Source: Cytophagales bacterium
GTDB taxonomy: Bacteria > Bacteroidota > Bacteroidia > Cytophagales > Microscillaceae
Direction: 5' to 3'
Assembly (NCBI GenBank): GCA_004293905.1
Contig: RDZE01000039.1
Location: 1-64,000 of the forward strand
Length of the DNA stretch: 64,000 nucleotides
The notes beneath the pieces are model-generated. The model saw only the letters and a program-made list of their open reading frames with translations. It was not told the DNA's origin and searched no databases. Within the stretch, counting starts at the first letter, position 1. Each line of letters opens with the position of its first letter. The translations under genes were made by a program, and so were the position numbers. Shown in pieces: positions 43,619 to 50,698 of the stretch.

Positions 43619-44093
43619 ATTCCTTTCGGTAATAGATAATCATAAGGGTATTCTATATAAGGTTGCCAATAACTATTGCAAGAATAGCGAAGATAGAAAG
43701 GACTTGATACAGGGAATAATCTATCAGCTTTGGAAAGCATTTGACAATTACAATCCACAGTTTCAATATTCTACTTGGATATATCGAATTTCTTTAAATG
43801 TAGCTATTTCATTTTATCGGAAAGAACGGACTATTACCCAAGCCAAAGTTGATATAGACGATAGTTTGCTTATTGTTTCTGACATTCTATTTAATCAGGA
43901 AATGGAAGATAATTTGAACTTGCTACATCAGTTTATATCCGAATTAAAGGAAGTGGACAAAGCCATAATGCTATTGTATTTGGAACAAAAATCTCATAAG
44001 GAGATAGCCGAAATTATAGGTATTAGTGAAAGTAACGTTGGCACTAAGGTCAGCAGAATTAAAATGTTATTAACTCAAAAATTTAAAAAATAA
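43602..44093 (+). CDS. ECF-type RNA polymerase sigma factor
   Basis: A 163-residue sigma-70-family protein of ECF type. Region 2 is seen in GIIYQLWKAFDNYNPQFQYS, then TWIYRISLNVAISFYRKE. Region 4 is in DKAIMLLYLEQKSHKEIAEI, then IGISESNVGTKVSRIKMLL. The ATG at 43602 gives the normal start. It is 4 bp from the downstream membrane protein gene, its probable partner. It is in cassette B3. An alternative sigma factor as cassette cargo could rewire host transcription. Confidence 0.9.
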   Translation: MKKEDKFLSVIDNHKGILYKVANNYCKNSEDRKDLIQGIIYQLWKAFDNYNPQFQYSTWIYRISLNVAISFYRKERTITQAKVDIDDSLLIVSDILFNQEMEDNLNLLHQFISELKEVDKAIMLLYLEQKSHKEIAEIIGISESNVGTKVSRIKMLLTQKFKK

Positions 44094-44097
44094 AAAA

Positions 44098-44772
44098 ATG
44101 GAACATACAGAAGTTTTAAACCTATGGAAAATGTATGACGACAAAGTAGAACAAGCATTGTCGCTCAACAAGAAAAATACGCAGGAAATATTGCGGATAA
44201 AAACAAAATCAGTATTATCTGAAATGAAACCGATAAAAATATTTACACTATTTGTCGGTATTATTTGGGTGCTGCTTGTCGGTATTATTGTTACAAATCT
44301 TTTCGTTTATGCTTATGATAAAGTAAGTTTATTTTTCCTCTATTCGGCTGCTGCACAGCTTTTATTGACTGCCGTTGCAATAGGTATTTATCTTTATCAG
44401 CTAATAATGATCTCTAATGTAAACATTTCTGAAAGCGTTATTACTGCTCAAAAAAAATTATCCTACTTAAAAGGCTCAACACTATGGTCTGCAAAAATTC
44501 TATTTTTACAGTTGCCTTTTTGGACAACCTTTTATTTATCAAAAGAAATGATAGTTAGCGGAAACATTGCTTACATTCTTGTAAACGGCTTCTTTACTTT
44601 GTTATTCGCTTATTTGGCAATTTGGTTATTTACCAATATTAAATACTCAAACAGAGACAAAAAATGGTTCAAAATGCTTTTTGAGGGCAAGGAATGGACT
44701 CCGATTATTAACTCTATTGAATTTTACAAAGAAATTGAGCAATATGAACAAAGTCAGGACAGCAAAGAATGA
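44098..44772 (+). CDS. membrane protein, probable anti-sigma partner
   Basis: A 224-residue protein with a soluble N-terminal part (MEHTEVLNLWKMYDDKVEQA...KTKSVLSEMKP, about 45 residues) and four membrane segments (near 47-70, 80-105, 135-155, 160-185), then a charged tail. This layout and the location 4 bp after the sigma gene fit an anti-sigma factor that holds the sigma at the membrane. Bacteroidota ECF operons often have such partners without clear zinc motifs. The role is inferred. Confidence 0.7.
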   Translation: MEHTEVLNLWKMYDDKVEQALSLNKKNTQEILRIKTKSVLSEMKPIKIFTLFVGIIWVLLVGIIVTNLFVYAYDKVSLFFLYSAAAQLLLTAVAIGIYLYQLIMISNVNISESVITAQKKLSYLKGSTLWSAKILFLQLPFWTTFYLSKEMIVSGNIAYILVNGFFTLLFAYLAIWLFTNIKYSNRDKKWFKMLFEGKEWTPIINSIEFYKEIEQYEQSQDSKE

Positions 44773-45025
44773 TGAACCCCGAAGAATACAGGCAACTCTT
44801 TTGATTGACGAGCCATATAAGGAAATCATCGAAAAAATCAGAAGAAAATATAATCCAGAATAGTGTAATTTAATCGGGTGTCATATCACTTTGCTAAGAG
44901 ATGACAAACTAACAGACATTGAAAACCTAACTAAAAATCTTTCAGAACTAAATGAGGAAACCTTTGAAATAGATTTGGGAAAACTCCTCAGGTCAGATGA
45001 CGACAAAAGACCAACCACTGATTGA
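44744..45025 (+). pseudogene. 2'-5' RNA ligase/phosphodiesterase family fragment with nonsense codon
   Basis: One frame reads ATLLIDEPYKEIIEKIRRKY, then NPE, TAG at 44861, then CNLIGCHITLLRDDKLTDIE, and ends at 45023-45025. DEPYKEI and HITLLRDD match the start of the 2'-5' RNA ligase (2H) family, with the first HxT motif (HIT). The second HxT half is absent. A TAG in place of a likely CAG and the missing C-terminal half show it is decayed. It overlaps the end of the anti-sigma-like gene in another frame and ends 10 bp before site B3. Confidence 0.55.
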
Positions 45026-45035
45026 TAGAAGAACG

Positions 45036-45173
45036 ATTCATAACACGATTTTGGCAAAAATGGCGAGTTCAGTGCTCCGCAGACAGTTTTGTGGTTAATC
45101 AAAGCTTGGTTCTCCGCATCAACATTTGTGTTGAAAATCGCCAACTTCGCCAAGCCGAAAATCGTTGTGCGTA
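45036..45173 (+). other. attC-like recombination site B3
   Basis: Left core ends ATAAC (45040-45044), complementary over only five bases to the cassette start GTTAT at 43232. Arms CGATTTTGGC and TGGCGA pair with TCGCCA and GCCGAAAATCG. An inner arm with AACATTTGTGTTG is also palindromic. The right core GTTGTGCGTA (45164) opens cassette B4. Confidence 0.65.
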
Positions 45174-45200
45174 ATTATAGAAACAAACAAATAAAAAAGT

Positions 45201-45791
45201 ATGGGCTTAGATATTGTAGAACTTCTTATGCGATTTGAAAAAGAGTTTAAAAAAGACGTACCAGACCAAGACGTAGGAAATATTAGCACTGTTGGTGATA
45301 TGGCAAATTGGTTTTACAACAATCTAACCATTTATCAACCAGACAAGAAAGTAGAAGAAATAATTTTCAATTCACTGAAAAAAGCCTTCCTCAAACTAAA
45401 TTTACAAAGTAATTTTAACTATGAAAATACGCTTGGAGATTTTATACCCAAAAATGATTTGTTAAACATTTGGAAAGAACTTGAACAGCAACTAAATTTA
45501 AAAATACCTGAACTTAATCCACAAGATTTGGCTGATAAAGAACTGAAAGAAATAAAAATATTCGGATTGACTATTTCAAAACCTAAACCACGAATTTTAG
45601 ACACGAATTTTCGTAGATTTGTAGAGTGTATTGGTGCATTGAATTATGAAAAATTTGTAGATTTTGATAACTTGACAAGTTTATTTGAGATAACGATTGC
45701 AATAATTGGCTTAACACAAGAAAAGTGTGGAATGGACATTGATGAAATATTTGTAGATAGTTCGTTTGTAAACGACTTGGGAATTGACTAA
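45201..45791 (+). CDS. acyl-carrier-protein-like protein, apparently circularly permuted
   Basis: A 196-residue protein. The N-terminus (GLDIVELLMRFEKEFKKDVP, then ISTVGDMANWFY) matches the second half of an acyl carrier protein, starting at the place of the DSL motif but with Gly instead of the Ser that takes phosphopantetheine. The C-terminus (DIDEIFVDSSFVNDLGID) matches the first half and stops at the residue before that Ser. The middle (about 50-110; SLKKAFLKL, TLGDFIPKNDLLNIWKELE, LNLKIPEL) resembles a second, degenerate ACP-type helix bundle. Without a Ser it cannot be a normal carrier. Sole gene of cassette B4. Confidence 0.7.
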   Translation: MGLDIVELLMRFEKEFKKDVPDQDVGNISTVGDMANWFYNNLTIYQPDKKVEEIIFNSLKKAFLKLNLQSNFNYENTLGDFIPKNDLLNIWKELEQQLNLKIPELNPQDLADKELKEIKIFGLTISKPKPRILDTNFRRFVECIGALNYEKFVDFDNLTSLFEITIAIIGLTQEKCGMDIDEIFVDSSFVNDLGID

Positions 45792-45801
45792 CAAAAATAA
45801 C

Positions 45802-45939
45802 TACGCACAACATTATTTTTGCGAAAATGCGGGCTGATGTGCTAAATTTAGGCTTTTGTGCTTTCTACAAACTTTGTGCGTAGGGCAAGGGAAGTGCTAT
45901 AAAATCCCGCCCTTCGCAAACATTTTTCCGTTGGCTGAA
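45802..45939 (+). other. attC-like recombination site B4
   Basis: Left core TACGCACAAC (45802-45811) is the exact complement of the B4 cassette start at 45164. Arms TTTGCGAAAATGCGGG (45818-45833) and CCCGCCCTTCGCAAA (45906-45920) pair well. The spacer has GTGCTAAAT. The right core GTTGGCTGAA (45930) opens cassette B5. Confidence 0.8.
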
Positions 45940-45972
45940 ATTGTAAGAAACGAAAACTAAAAAAACAAAAAT

Positions 45973-46200
45973 ATGCGAACAGTTCAGATAAAAATAAGTG
46001 AAACCGACTTCCAAAAATACAACTTAGGGAGTGGCGAAATGAAATTTACCGATTTGGTAGAAGTAATAAAACAAGAGTATGCACGTCAAGCATTATTGGA
46101 GTGTAACGAAATAGCCGATAAAGTTGGACTTTCCAAAATGACAATGGACGAAATCAACGCTGAAATCAAAGCCGTAAGAGATGCAAAAACTAATTCTTGA
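45973..46200 (+). CDS. antitoxin of a PIN-type toxin-antitoxin pair
   Basis: A 75-residue protein (MRTVQIKISETDFQKYNLGS..., with a helical LVEVIKQEYARQALLECNEIA segment and a charged C-terminal tail, SKMTMDEINAEIKAVRDAK). It is encoded directly before a PIN-domain toxin, overlapping it by 20 bp, as usual for such pairs. The N-terminal strand suggests a ribbon-helix-helix-type or similar DNA-binding fold. It is the first gene in cassette B5. Confidence 0.75.
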   Translation: MRTVQIKISETDFQKYNLGSGEMKFTDLVEVIKQEYARQALLECNEIADKVGLSKMTMDEINAEIKAVRDAKTNS

Positions 46201-46644
46201 CACGAATGTCATTGTTTCGGCACTTATTTCAAGTTCCATTCCAAGCAAGATTTTTACGAGTTGGTGCTAACCCGGAAAGTAGAAATTTGCCTTTCAGAAG
46301 AAGTTTTGGCTGAGTATGTAGAAGTGCTGAATAGAGATAAGTTCTCTAAATTTGCCAACTTCAAAACCAAAGCCGAAGTAGTGTTGAATAGGCTACGAGA
46401 AATCGCTACTTTCTATCAAACAGACCGAAAAATTGAAGTTTTGACAGATACAAGTGATAACAAATTTTTGGAATTAGCAGCAGTAAGTTCGGCAGACTAC
46501 TTCACAACAGGTAACACGCTTGACTTTACTATAACGGAGTTTGAATACACGAAAATATTGACACCGAGAGAATATTGGGACAATTACGCACCCCTAAATA
46601 ACAACAAATTCAGCCAACATTGCATTTGTGGCAAGGCGGGCTAA
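46181..46644 (+). pseudogene. PIN-domain toxin, frameshifted
   Basis: The start is MQKLILDTNVIVSALISSSI with the first acidic residue of the PIN active site. The frame breaks at a run of five T (46251-46255); one more T would give SKIFYELVLTRKVEICLSEE and lead on to SSADYFTTGNTLDF with the later acidic residues. So one T is missing, or frameshifting is programmed. PIN toxins are Mg-dependent ribonucleases. The stop codon (46642-46644) lies inside attC-like site B5, so the last 12 residues or so are encoded by the recombination site. Confidence 0.8.
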
Positions 46645-46746
46645 GGTGCTAAATGTGAACTTTGGTGCTTTTTATTTGGTTAGGTGCTTTGTGGGGCAAT
46701 AGTGCTATCAAACCCGCCCTGCACAAATGCTTTTCCGTTATGGGCA
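46609..46746 (+). other. attC-like recombination site B5
   Basis: Left core TTCAGCCAAC (46609-46618) is the exact complement of the B5 cassette start at 45930. Arms GCATTTGTGGCAAGGCGGG (46622-46640) and CCCGCCCTGCACAAATGC (46713-46730) pair almost fully. The spacer has AAGGTGCTAAAT and TTTGGTGCTTT. The right core GTTATGGGCA (46737-46746) opens cassette B6. Confidence 0.85.
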
Positions 46747-46766
46747 ATTTTGGAAACAAATATGAT

Positions 46767-47267
46767 ATGAGAAACGCATTAACAATTATAAATTCATTTT
46801 CTGTTGCATACAGAATAGCGGAGTTAATAATAGAAAGTTTAAAAATTTGGATTGCAATAAAACCCTTGCAATTTCTATTCAAAAAAAGGGACAAGAAAAT
46901 TCGAGCAATGTTAGAGAATTGTGCAGAAAATTCTGTTGGAAAAGATATTATCAAAATGCTTGACCAATATGACCTAAAACTCATTCCGTTCTACGAAGAA
47001 CACGACCTGAAACACATAGTTTTGGACTATGGAATGACCTCCGAAGAAGAAATTAGAATGCAAGCCTATTTATTTGGGAATGGTAATTGCAGTTTACCAT
47101 GTGTGTTATTCTTATTATCAGGTATTCTCTTGCCATCAGCGTGGGGTAAATTTTATGAAGATTATTGTAAAGGGAAAAATTCACCCAATATTTCACGCTT
47201 GAAACTTGAAAATTGTATGAACTTACCAACAACAGAATTGAAAAAGAAATATAAAAACTGCCCATAA
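46767..47267 (+). CDS. COQ4-like HDxxH protein
   Basis: A 166-residue protein. The segment FYEEHDLKHIVLDYGMTSEEEIRMQAY, with HDLKH and an acidic pair farther on, resembles the metal-binding HDxxH(x)E site of COQ4-type proteins. The FGNGNCSLPC and LSGILLPSAWGKF stretches resemble Bacteroidota homologues. COQ4 acts in ubiquinone synthesis in other bacteria and mitochondria; a role here is unproven. An upstream in-frame ATG at 46740 lies in the recombination core and is unlikely to be used. The TAA stop lies within the left core TGCCCATAAC of site B6. Only gene of cassette B6. Confidence 0.65.
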   Translation: MRNALTIINSFSVAYRIAELIIESLKIWIAIKPLQFLFKKRDKKIRAMLENCAENSVGKDIIKMLDQYDLKLIPFYEEHDLKHIVLDYGMTSEEEIRMQAYLFGNGNCSLPCVLFLLSGILLPSAWGKFYEDYCKGKNSPNISRLKLENCMNLPTTELKKKYKNCP

Positions 47268-47359
47268 CATTGCATTTGTAGCAAGGCGGGGCTAAGGTGC
47301 TAAATATGAACTTTGTGCCATTTAATCCTGCCCTTCCCCAACATTTTTCCGTTGTGTTC
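47259..47359 (+). other. attC-like recombination site B6
   Basis: Left core TGCCCATAAC (47259-47268) is the exact complement of the B6 cassette start at 46737. The left arm GCATTTGTAGCAAGGCGGGG is close to that of site B5; the right arm (CCTGCCCTTCCCCAACATTT) pairs less well and the spacer is shorter. The right core GTTGTGTTC (47351) opens cassette B7. Confidence 0.75.
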
Positions 47360-47392
47360 TATTTTATTTAGCATTTTTAAAAGCAAATTACA

Positions 47393-48289
47393 ATGAAAAA
47401 AATATTTTGCCTACTTATAATCTTCATCAACTTTATTGGTTTTACCAATGCACAAGATAACAACAGTATCGCTAATATAAATTCCATTTTTGACAAAATG
47501 GAACTTCAAGGTGTAGATACTAAAAAACCTTTACTATTTGGTTACTTTTTTTATGACACAGATAAATCAAAACTCGAACAACTCAAAAATGAGTTGCTTA
47601 AAGACGGTTATAAATTAGTCAGGCTTGAAAATACCGAAAAAAACATGTTTATTCTTCACGTAGAAAAAGTAGAAATACATACAAGAACCTCGCTATTGGA
47701 AAGAGGAAATGAACTCAATAAATTGGCTAAGAAATTTCAGGTAGCAACTTATGACGGTTGGGACGTTGGGAATGTAGACCCAACAAAACCTTTAGTTTCT
47801 ATGGATAGTTTTGACAAAAACTTGGACAGTAAATCAGATATTGAACTTTATAAAATTGCAAACGACTTCTATGACAGTGAAACAAATGATAAAGCTATTT
47901 TAGCATTTCAAAAATGTATCGACCGCAACTATAAATTAGACACCTGCTACTACAAACAAGGCGTTAGTTATATCGGTTTAGGGCAGACGAAAACAGGAAT
48001 TGAAAAGTTAGAACAAGCTTTAAAAGTCAATCCAAAATATTTCAAGGCTTGTTTCAACATTGGTGCGATTTGCTATGACAATCAAGAATATCAAAAATCA
48101 ATTGACTATTACCAAAGGGCTGCTAAACTTGAACCAAAAGACGACAGAGTTTATTATGGTATTGCTGCCTCACAGTTTGTTTTAGGGCTACTCAAAGACG
48201 CAGAAGTTAATTGCCAAACAGCCTTGAAATTCAATCCAAACAACAATAATGCAAAGATGCTTTTGGAGAGCATACAACGGAAAAAATAA
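47393..48289 (+). CDS. secreted TPR-repeat protein
   Basis: A 298-residue protein. A signal peptide (KKIFCLLIIFINFIGFTNAQ) is followed by a ribonuclease-E-inhibitor-like domain (residues 40-130, FDKMELQGVDTKKPLLFGYF, then KDGYKLVRLE and HTRTSLLERGNELNKLAKKF). TPR repeats lie at 150-295 (YKIANDFYDSETNDKAILAF, CYYKQGVSYIGLG, YFKACFNIGAICYDNQEYQK). The middle LVSMDSFDKN is a linker. Probably periplasmic and scaffold-like. The domain match is by eye and weak. Cargo of cassette B7. Confidence 0.75.
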   Translation: MKKIFCLLIIFINFIGFTNAQDNNSIANINSIFDKMELQGVDTKKPLLFGYFFYDTDKSKLEQLKNELLKDGYKLVRLENTEKNMFILHVEKVEIHTRTSLLERGNELNKLAKKFQVATYDGWDVGNVDPTKPLVSMDSFDKNLDSKSDIELYKIANDFYDSETNDKAILAFQKCIDRNYKLDTCYYKQGVSYIGLGQTKTGIEKLEQALKVNPKYFKACFNIGAICYDNQEYQKSIDYYQRAAKLEPKDDRVYYGIAASQFVLGLLKDAEVNCQTALKFNPNNNNAKMLLESIQRKK

Positions 48290-48310
48290 CAGGCAGATGC
48301 AAATAAAAAT

Positions 48311-48421
48311 AACTTATAACATATTTTTTGTATCGGGCGAGCTAAGGCACTGAAAATGAACTTATTTAGGAAGTAATAGTGCTGCTAAATCCCACCTTCG
48401 CCAAGCCGAAAACATTACTAA
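48311..48421 (+). other. attC-like recombination site B7, decayed
   Basis: CTTATAACATATTTTTTGTA has the AAC-ATTxxxTTTGT form of the other left sides, and the CCCACCTTCGCCAAGCCGAA arm and the GCTAAGGCACTGAAAAT spacer are recognisable. The left core does not match the B7 start (GTTGTGTTC), and no GTT follows on the right. It appears to have lost function. Confidence 0.55.
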
Positions 48422-48442
48422 TTATTATAAAACAACAACGCA

Positions 48443-48559
48443 ATGACAAATCAACCTGACTTTGACATAAAATCTATAGAACAAATTTCAAAAGAATTTA
48501 TCAACAGAAATATTTTGACTTTTGTAACTTGGCTCGAAAAAAACAAACAAATACATTGA
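48443..48559 (+). pseudogene. short frame in a decayed eighth cassette
   Basis: A 38-codon frame (MTNQPDFDIKSIEQISKEFI...) ends after a run of seven A. Reading one A less lets it continue for about 20 codons. It is followed at 48634-48665 by a half site (AATAACATTTTTTTTGCAAA, then GCGTGGCTTTCATGC) resembling the left half of an attC-like site. It is likely the remains of a last cassette. No family recognised. Confidence 0.35.
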
Positions 48560-48718
48560 TCACTTGACAATATTTGGAAAATTAGAAAACAATGTATTCA
48601 AGATTTAGCAAACAATTAGAACGAACAACCAATAATAACATTTTTTTTGCAAAAGCGTGGCTTTCATGCTTCTATGGTAATTTGTGATAAGTTTAAAATT
48701 TGTTTTTAGGATAAATAC

Positions 48719-48763
48719 ACTAAATTTTAGACCTTATTCAATGGTACTCATTTTGGGGAGTAA
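48719..48763 (+). repeat. dispersed ~45-bp repeat, copy 3
   Basis: Contains ACCTTATTCAATGGTACT and TTTTGGGGAGTAACA and aligns over its length with copies at 6716-6760 (minus) and 21259-21303 (+). It closes array B on the right. Confidence 0.7.
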
Positions 48764-48775
48764 CATACAAAACTA

Positions 48776-49879
48776 CTACCTTCCAAATCCTATTTTTCCA
48801 TTTACATTGTTTTTATCAGAAAAATCGGTATCGGTTTGGTTATAAATATCTGCCAAACTCATAGGTTCGTTGATGAGGGTCTGGAAACCTAATTGTTGTG
48901 AGAGTGTACGCGCTTTTTCGGTTGCCAATGCCTTAAACTCATAAGTAGCAATGAGGCGACCTTTGCGGAGTAGGGCTCGGTCTATGTTGTTAATATGTGT
49001 ATTGAAGGTACAAATGATTTGAATATTCAAACAATCAGAGAGCAAGCCATCAGAAAGATTCAGCAAGTTCGAAACCGATATATTTCTGCCTGCTTCGCGT
49101 GCTTCTACAATTTCTTCGGCATCTTCAATGATGAGTACTGAATTAGGGTTAGAAATGAGCAAGGGCAAAAAATCGGGGGAAGCTATTTTGTAGGCATACT
49201 CTGGCGGAATATAAATCATGCGCTTATTGATGAGCGAAGTGAGGTATCTGATATAGCTTGTTTTGCCTGTACCGGGGTTGCCATAGAGCAATACAAGCCC
49301 CTTATCGTCAGAAGTATTCAAACGTTTTACGATGAGTTCGTGCACATCAGCAAAGTCGTCATTATAATTTTCTTTTATATTGATGTGGCTTTTTTTGACC
49401 TCAAAATCTTTAAGGCAAAGCGTTTTTTGGCTTTCATAAAGCAAAAATATCTTACTTTCGGCTTTAGGTTCTTCTATGCCTTTTTTGATACAACTGATGA
49501 TTGCCAGTATTTGTTCCTGCGCAATTCGGTCGCTGTGCAATATTTTCAATTCGCCATCATCTTCATCTAAATAGAGTAAAAAATCGGTTTCGAGTTGCAC
49601 GAAAAAACCAGAAAGTTTTAATTTATCTTCTTTCTTGTCGTATCGTTGGTAAAGGCAGGAATTTTCTTTGCTGATGTTTTTATATTCTTCTTGAAGCAGT
49701 TTATAAAGCCTTTCAGCATCAAAATAGCCATAAAAAACAGTTACATGAGGGAGGTCATCATTGATTGCTAAAAAATATTGCGCATATTCTACCTTACTTT
49801 GGTAATCGAGAATGTCTTCGTACTGAAAGTTAAGTTGATAGTTTTCCTTGCCATTTTTTTGCGTAATAAAGTTTTTCAT
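48776..49879 (-). CDS. AAA-type ATPase
   Basis: A 367-residue protein. The N-terminal 170 residues are not recognised. The AAA domain (about 190-330) has Walker A YGNPGTGKTSYI, Walker B SVLIIEDAEE, a sensor-1 region IICTFNTHINNID and the arginine-finger region RALLRKGRLI. Such proteins remodel other proteins. No partner gene is adjacent. A 3' tail ending GKIGFGR is typical of a Bacteroidota subfamily I have seen but cannot name. Confidence 0.82.
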   Translation of the reverse strand: MKNFITQKNGKENYQLNFQYEDILDYQSKVEYAQYFLAINDDLPHVTVFYGYFDAERLYKLLQEEYKNISKENSCLYQRYDKKEDKLKLSGFFVQLETDFLLYLDEDDGELKILHSDRIAQEQILAIISCIKKGIEEPKAESKIFLLYESQKTLCLKDFEVKKSHINIKENYNDDFADVHELIVKRLNTSDDKGLVLLYGNPGTGKTSYIRYLTSLINKRMIYIPPEYAYKIASPDFLPLLISNPNSVLIIEDAEEIVEAREAGRNISVSNLLNLSDGLLSDCLNIQIICTFNTHINNIDRALLRKGRLIATYEFKALATEKARTLSQQLGFQTLINEPMSLADIYNQTDTDFSDKNNVNGKIGFGR

Positions 49880-49932
49880 GTATGCTCGTTTATAGATGAT
49901 GATTGTGTTATTTTTGAAAAAATCCTACAAAG

Positions 49933-50199
49933 TTAAGATTTTTTTTTGATATTTTTCTTCAATGCCTTTTTTATTGTTTTTTTGCTGGCTTCCCAAATCC
50001 ATTCATTTTGGGGCATAAGGCAGGCTACAGGAGCAAGGGCGCATTTTTTGGTGCAGTGTGTATGAATAATTTGGTGGGTGTGTTCTTCTTTTTTCTTGCG
50101 CAAATAGTGTTTGGCAGTGAGATGGTTCTTTTTATTACCCTCTCTGCATTTGCTACCACTACACAAAAACAAAACAGCAACAGGTTCTTTCTTGGACAT
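49933..50199 (-). CDS. thioredoxin-like [2Fe-2S] ferredoxin
   Basis: An 88-residue protein (from the second ATG, MSKKEPVAVLFLCSG). Four cysteines are arranged LFLCSGSKCREG ... HCTKKCALAPVACLMPQNEW, the pattern of the thioredoxin-fold [2Fe-2S] ferredoxins (CX4C-type, then CX3C). The C-terminus is Lys-rich. The frame opens 54 bp earlier, without similarity. A likely role is electron transfer or metal binding. Confidence 0.75.
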   Translation of the reverse strand: MSKKEPVAVLFLCSGSKCREGNKKNHLTAKHYLRKKKEEHTHQIIHTHCTKKCALAPVACLMPQNEWIWEASKKTIKKALKKNIKKKS

Positions 50200-50371
50200 A
50201 TTTGGGTGAGGTCGGAAATTATTTCCCAAAATTACGCATAAATTTACAGTCATGAAATAGTTGGTAAATAATAATTTTATAATTTTTTATCTGAAAATTT
50301 TGTATTTATACAAAATGCTTATAATTTAGGGCTTCATTTAACAACTTTAAAATTATAAACATTAAAAAACT

Positions 50372-50698
50372 ATGGCAGAAATTCAAGTGAGCGGACGCAT
50401 GCTCGTAAAAACGCTAAAAGCACAATTCAAAGAAGCCTTCGGAGCTACTCTTCGCGTGTATGTAGGTTTGCACAAAGGCGCACAATTTGCTGATGATGAA
50501 GCAACTTTAGCCTCTATTCGTGATGAAGAAGAAGCCGATACAAAAGCAGACGATATCGTGATTGCAGGGCAAATGAAAGTAGGTAATTTTGAAGAAAAAT
50601 TTGCCGACATCTATGGTATCAAAGTACAAGTAGCTTCGCCTGATAACAGCAAATTAGTAGACAACGACATCACACTCAGCGCAGCAGGCAAACTATAA
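50372..50698 (+). CDS. conserved hypothetical protein
   Basis: A 108-residue acidic protein with two similar parts. QVSGRMLVKTLKAQFKEAFGATLRVYVG and AGQMKVGNFEEKFADIYGIKVQVAS share the pattern (G-M-x-V-x-x-(L/F)-x-x-x-F-x-x-x-(F/Y)-G-x-x-(L/V)-x-V). It is a tandem of beta-alpha-beta units. Homologues occur in many Bacteroidota, but the function is unknown. Alone, with its own leader. Confidence 0.75.
   Translation: MAEIQVSGRMLVKTLKAQFKEAFGATLRVYVGLHKGAQFADDEATLASIRDEEEADTKADDIVIAGQMKVGNFEEKFADIYGIKVQVASPDNSKLVDNDITLSAAGKL

Larger units (their letters stand above)
38986..48665 (+). mobile_element. integron-like cassette array B (seven cassettes plus a decayed eighth)
   Basis: Seven cassettes, all coding on the + strand, each ending in an attC-like palindrome. 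Cassette limits (right core positions): B1 39013, B2 41670, B3 43232, B4 45164, B5 45930, B6 46737, B7 47351. For B1, B2, B4, B5 and B6 the first ten bases of the cassette are exactly complementary to the left core of the site at its own end; B3 matches over five bases; B7 has lost it. No integrase gene is present in or near the array, so in integron terms this is a cluster of attC sites without integrase. Confidence 0.8.

Noticed and set aside
44861-44863. Programmed readthrough or pyrrolysine at the in-frame TAG
   Set aside because: The protein also lacks its second half, so plain decay is more likely.
44881-45153. 90-codon minus-strand frame
   Set aside because: Antisense to the RNA ligase fragment and to site B3, opposite to every other gene in the array.
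46649-46984. 111-codon minus-strand frame
   Set aside because: It lies across site B5 and antisense to the COQ4-like gene.
38986-48665. Insertion sequences or a transposon as the cause of the repeated palindromes
   Set aside because: No transposase or terminal inverted repeats are present, and the core complementarity within each cassette is not explained by transposition.
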